A DNA stretch of 64,000 nucleotides, taken from positions 2,852,001 to 2,916,000 of the forward strand of contig NZ_CP012677.1 of assembly GCF_001294625.1 (NCBI RefSeq), written 5' to 3'. The notes under the pieces were generated by a model that saw only the letters and a list, made by a program, of their open reading frames with translations, did not search any database and had not been told where the DNA came from. Shown in pieces: positions 63,664 to 64,000 of this stretch. Both the position numbers and the translations under genes were made by a program. The stretch is from Arthrobacter alpinus. GTDB lineage: Bacteria > Actinomycetota > Actinomycetes > Actinomycetales > Micrococcaceae. Position 1 is the stretch's first letter. Every line of letters begins with the position of its first letter.

Positions 63664-64000
63664 CTAACCAATCGTCGGGATGAGGGAGATGAGAAGGTCG
63701 ATAAGCTTGATGCCAATGAACGGGGCGATCACGCCGCCCAACCCGTAGACCAGCAGGTTCCGGAACAGTGCCTGGGCTGCCGAAACGGCCCGGTACTTGA
63801 CCCCGCGCAGCGCCAGCGGCACCAGCAACACAATGATGAGGGCATTGAAAATCACGGCGGAGAGGATGGCGCTCTGCGGCGAGGACAGGCCCATGATGTT
63901 CAGCAGGCCTAGGCCGGGGAACGTGGCGGCAAACAATGCAGGCACAATGGCGAAGTACTTCGCAACATCGTTGGCCACCGAGAACGTTGTCAAGGAACCG
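63664..64000 (-). CDS. kdpB: potassium-transporting ATPase subunit KdpB, C-terminus
   Basis: The P-type ATPase subunit; only the last 111 residues are visible, running off the right edge. They contain the final membrane spans: [40 protein letters not shown] and [20 protein letters not shown], ending [11 protein letters not shown]. kdpA and kdpF are expected further right. Confidence 0.95.
   Translation of the reverse strand, partial: GSLTTFSVANDVAKYFAIVPALFAATFPGLGLLNIMGLSSPQSAILSAVIFNALIIVLLVPLALRGVKYRAVSAAQALFRNLLVYGLGGVIAPFIGIKLIDLLISLIPTIG

Overview
The window looks like chromosome of a high-G+C Gram-positive, most probably Arthrobacter or a close relative (Micrococcaceae). This is inferred from the rpoBC, rplJL, rplKA, nusG, secE, tRNA-Trp order, a GlnR-type orphan regulator beside mycothiol synthase (mshD) and polyphosphate kinase, a MutT1-type Nudix/histidine-phosphatase fusion, EsrSR-like PspC signalling genes, TTG/GTG starts and many leaderless gene starts. 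I see no transposase, integrase, prophage or CRISPR array.

Region 1 (1-14.9 kb) is the core transcription/translation block, read right to left: tRNA-Trp, secE, nusG, rplK, rplA, rplJ, rplL, rpoB and rpoC (cut at the left edge). It is interrupted twice: two GNAT acetyltransferase genes lie between rplA and rplJ, and a thiolase on the opposite strand separates rplL from rpoB. Region 2 (15-22 kb) has an aspartate-type aminotransferase, a LuxR-type response regulator with a PspC-domain sensor kinase, a divergent PspC/LiaF-like membrane protein (together a probable three-component envelope-stress system), and pfkA, which carries a short leader ORF. Region 3 (22-27 kb) has a PadR-controlled efflux pump, ygfZ, a nitrobindin-like protein with a 37-residue membrane microprotein in front, and a membrane protein divergent from glnR.

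Region 4 (27-38 kb) runs mainly on the plus strand: glnR, a small tRNA-like element on the minus strand, mshD, ppk, mutT1, a 13-TM membrane protein with a YtrA-type GntR regulator, thyA-folA, then a WXG100-type secreted-protein candidate with two uncharacterised partners. Region 5 (38-54 kb) holds asd, a winged-helix (HTH_42) protein flanked by two palindromes, a fatty-acid desaturase, a tightly overlapping operon of two MaoC-like dehydratases, an MFS transporter and murB, a TetR/MFS efflux pair with a visible operator, a CitE-like lyase with a DUF2797 protein, a CPA1 antiporter and an NAD(P)-binding protein. Region 6 (54-64 kb) has tRNA-Thr and tRNA-Met, a cold-shock-type DEAD-box helicase, a second PadR/MFS operon with a MOSC protein, and the kdp potassium system (kdpB cut at the right edge, kdpC, kdpD, kdpE).

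The genes are mostly housekeeping. The points most worth following up are the minimal tRNA-like structure at 27.8 kb, the WXG-type gene cluster at 36-38 kb, the short ORF before pfkA, and the three-component PspC system.
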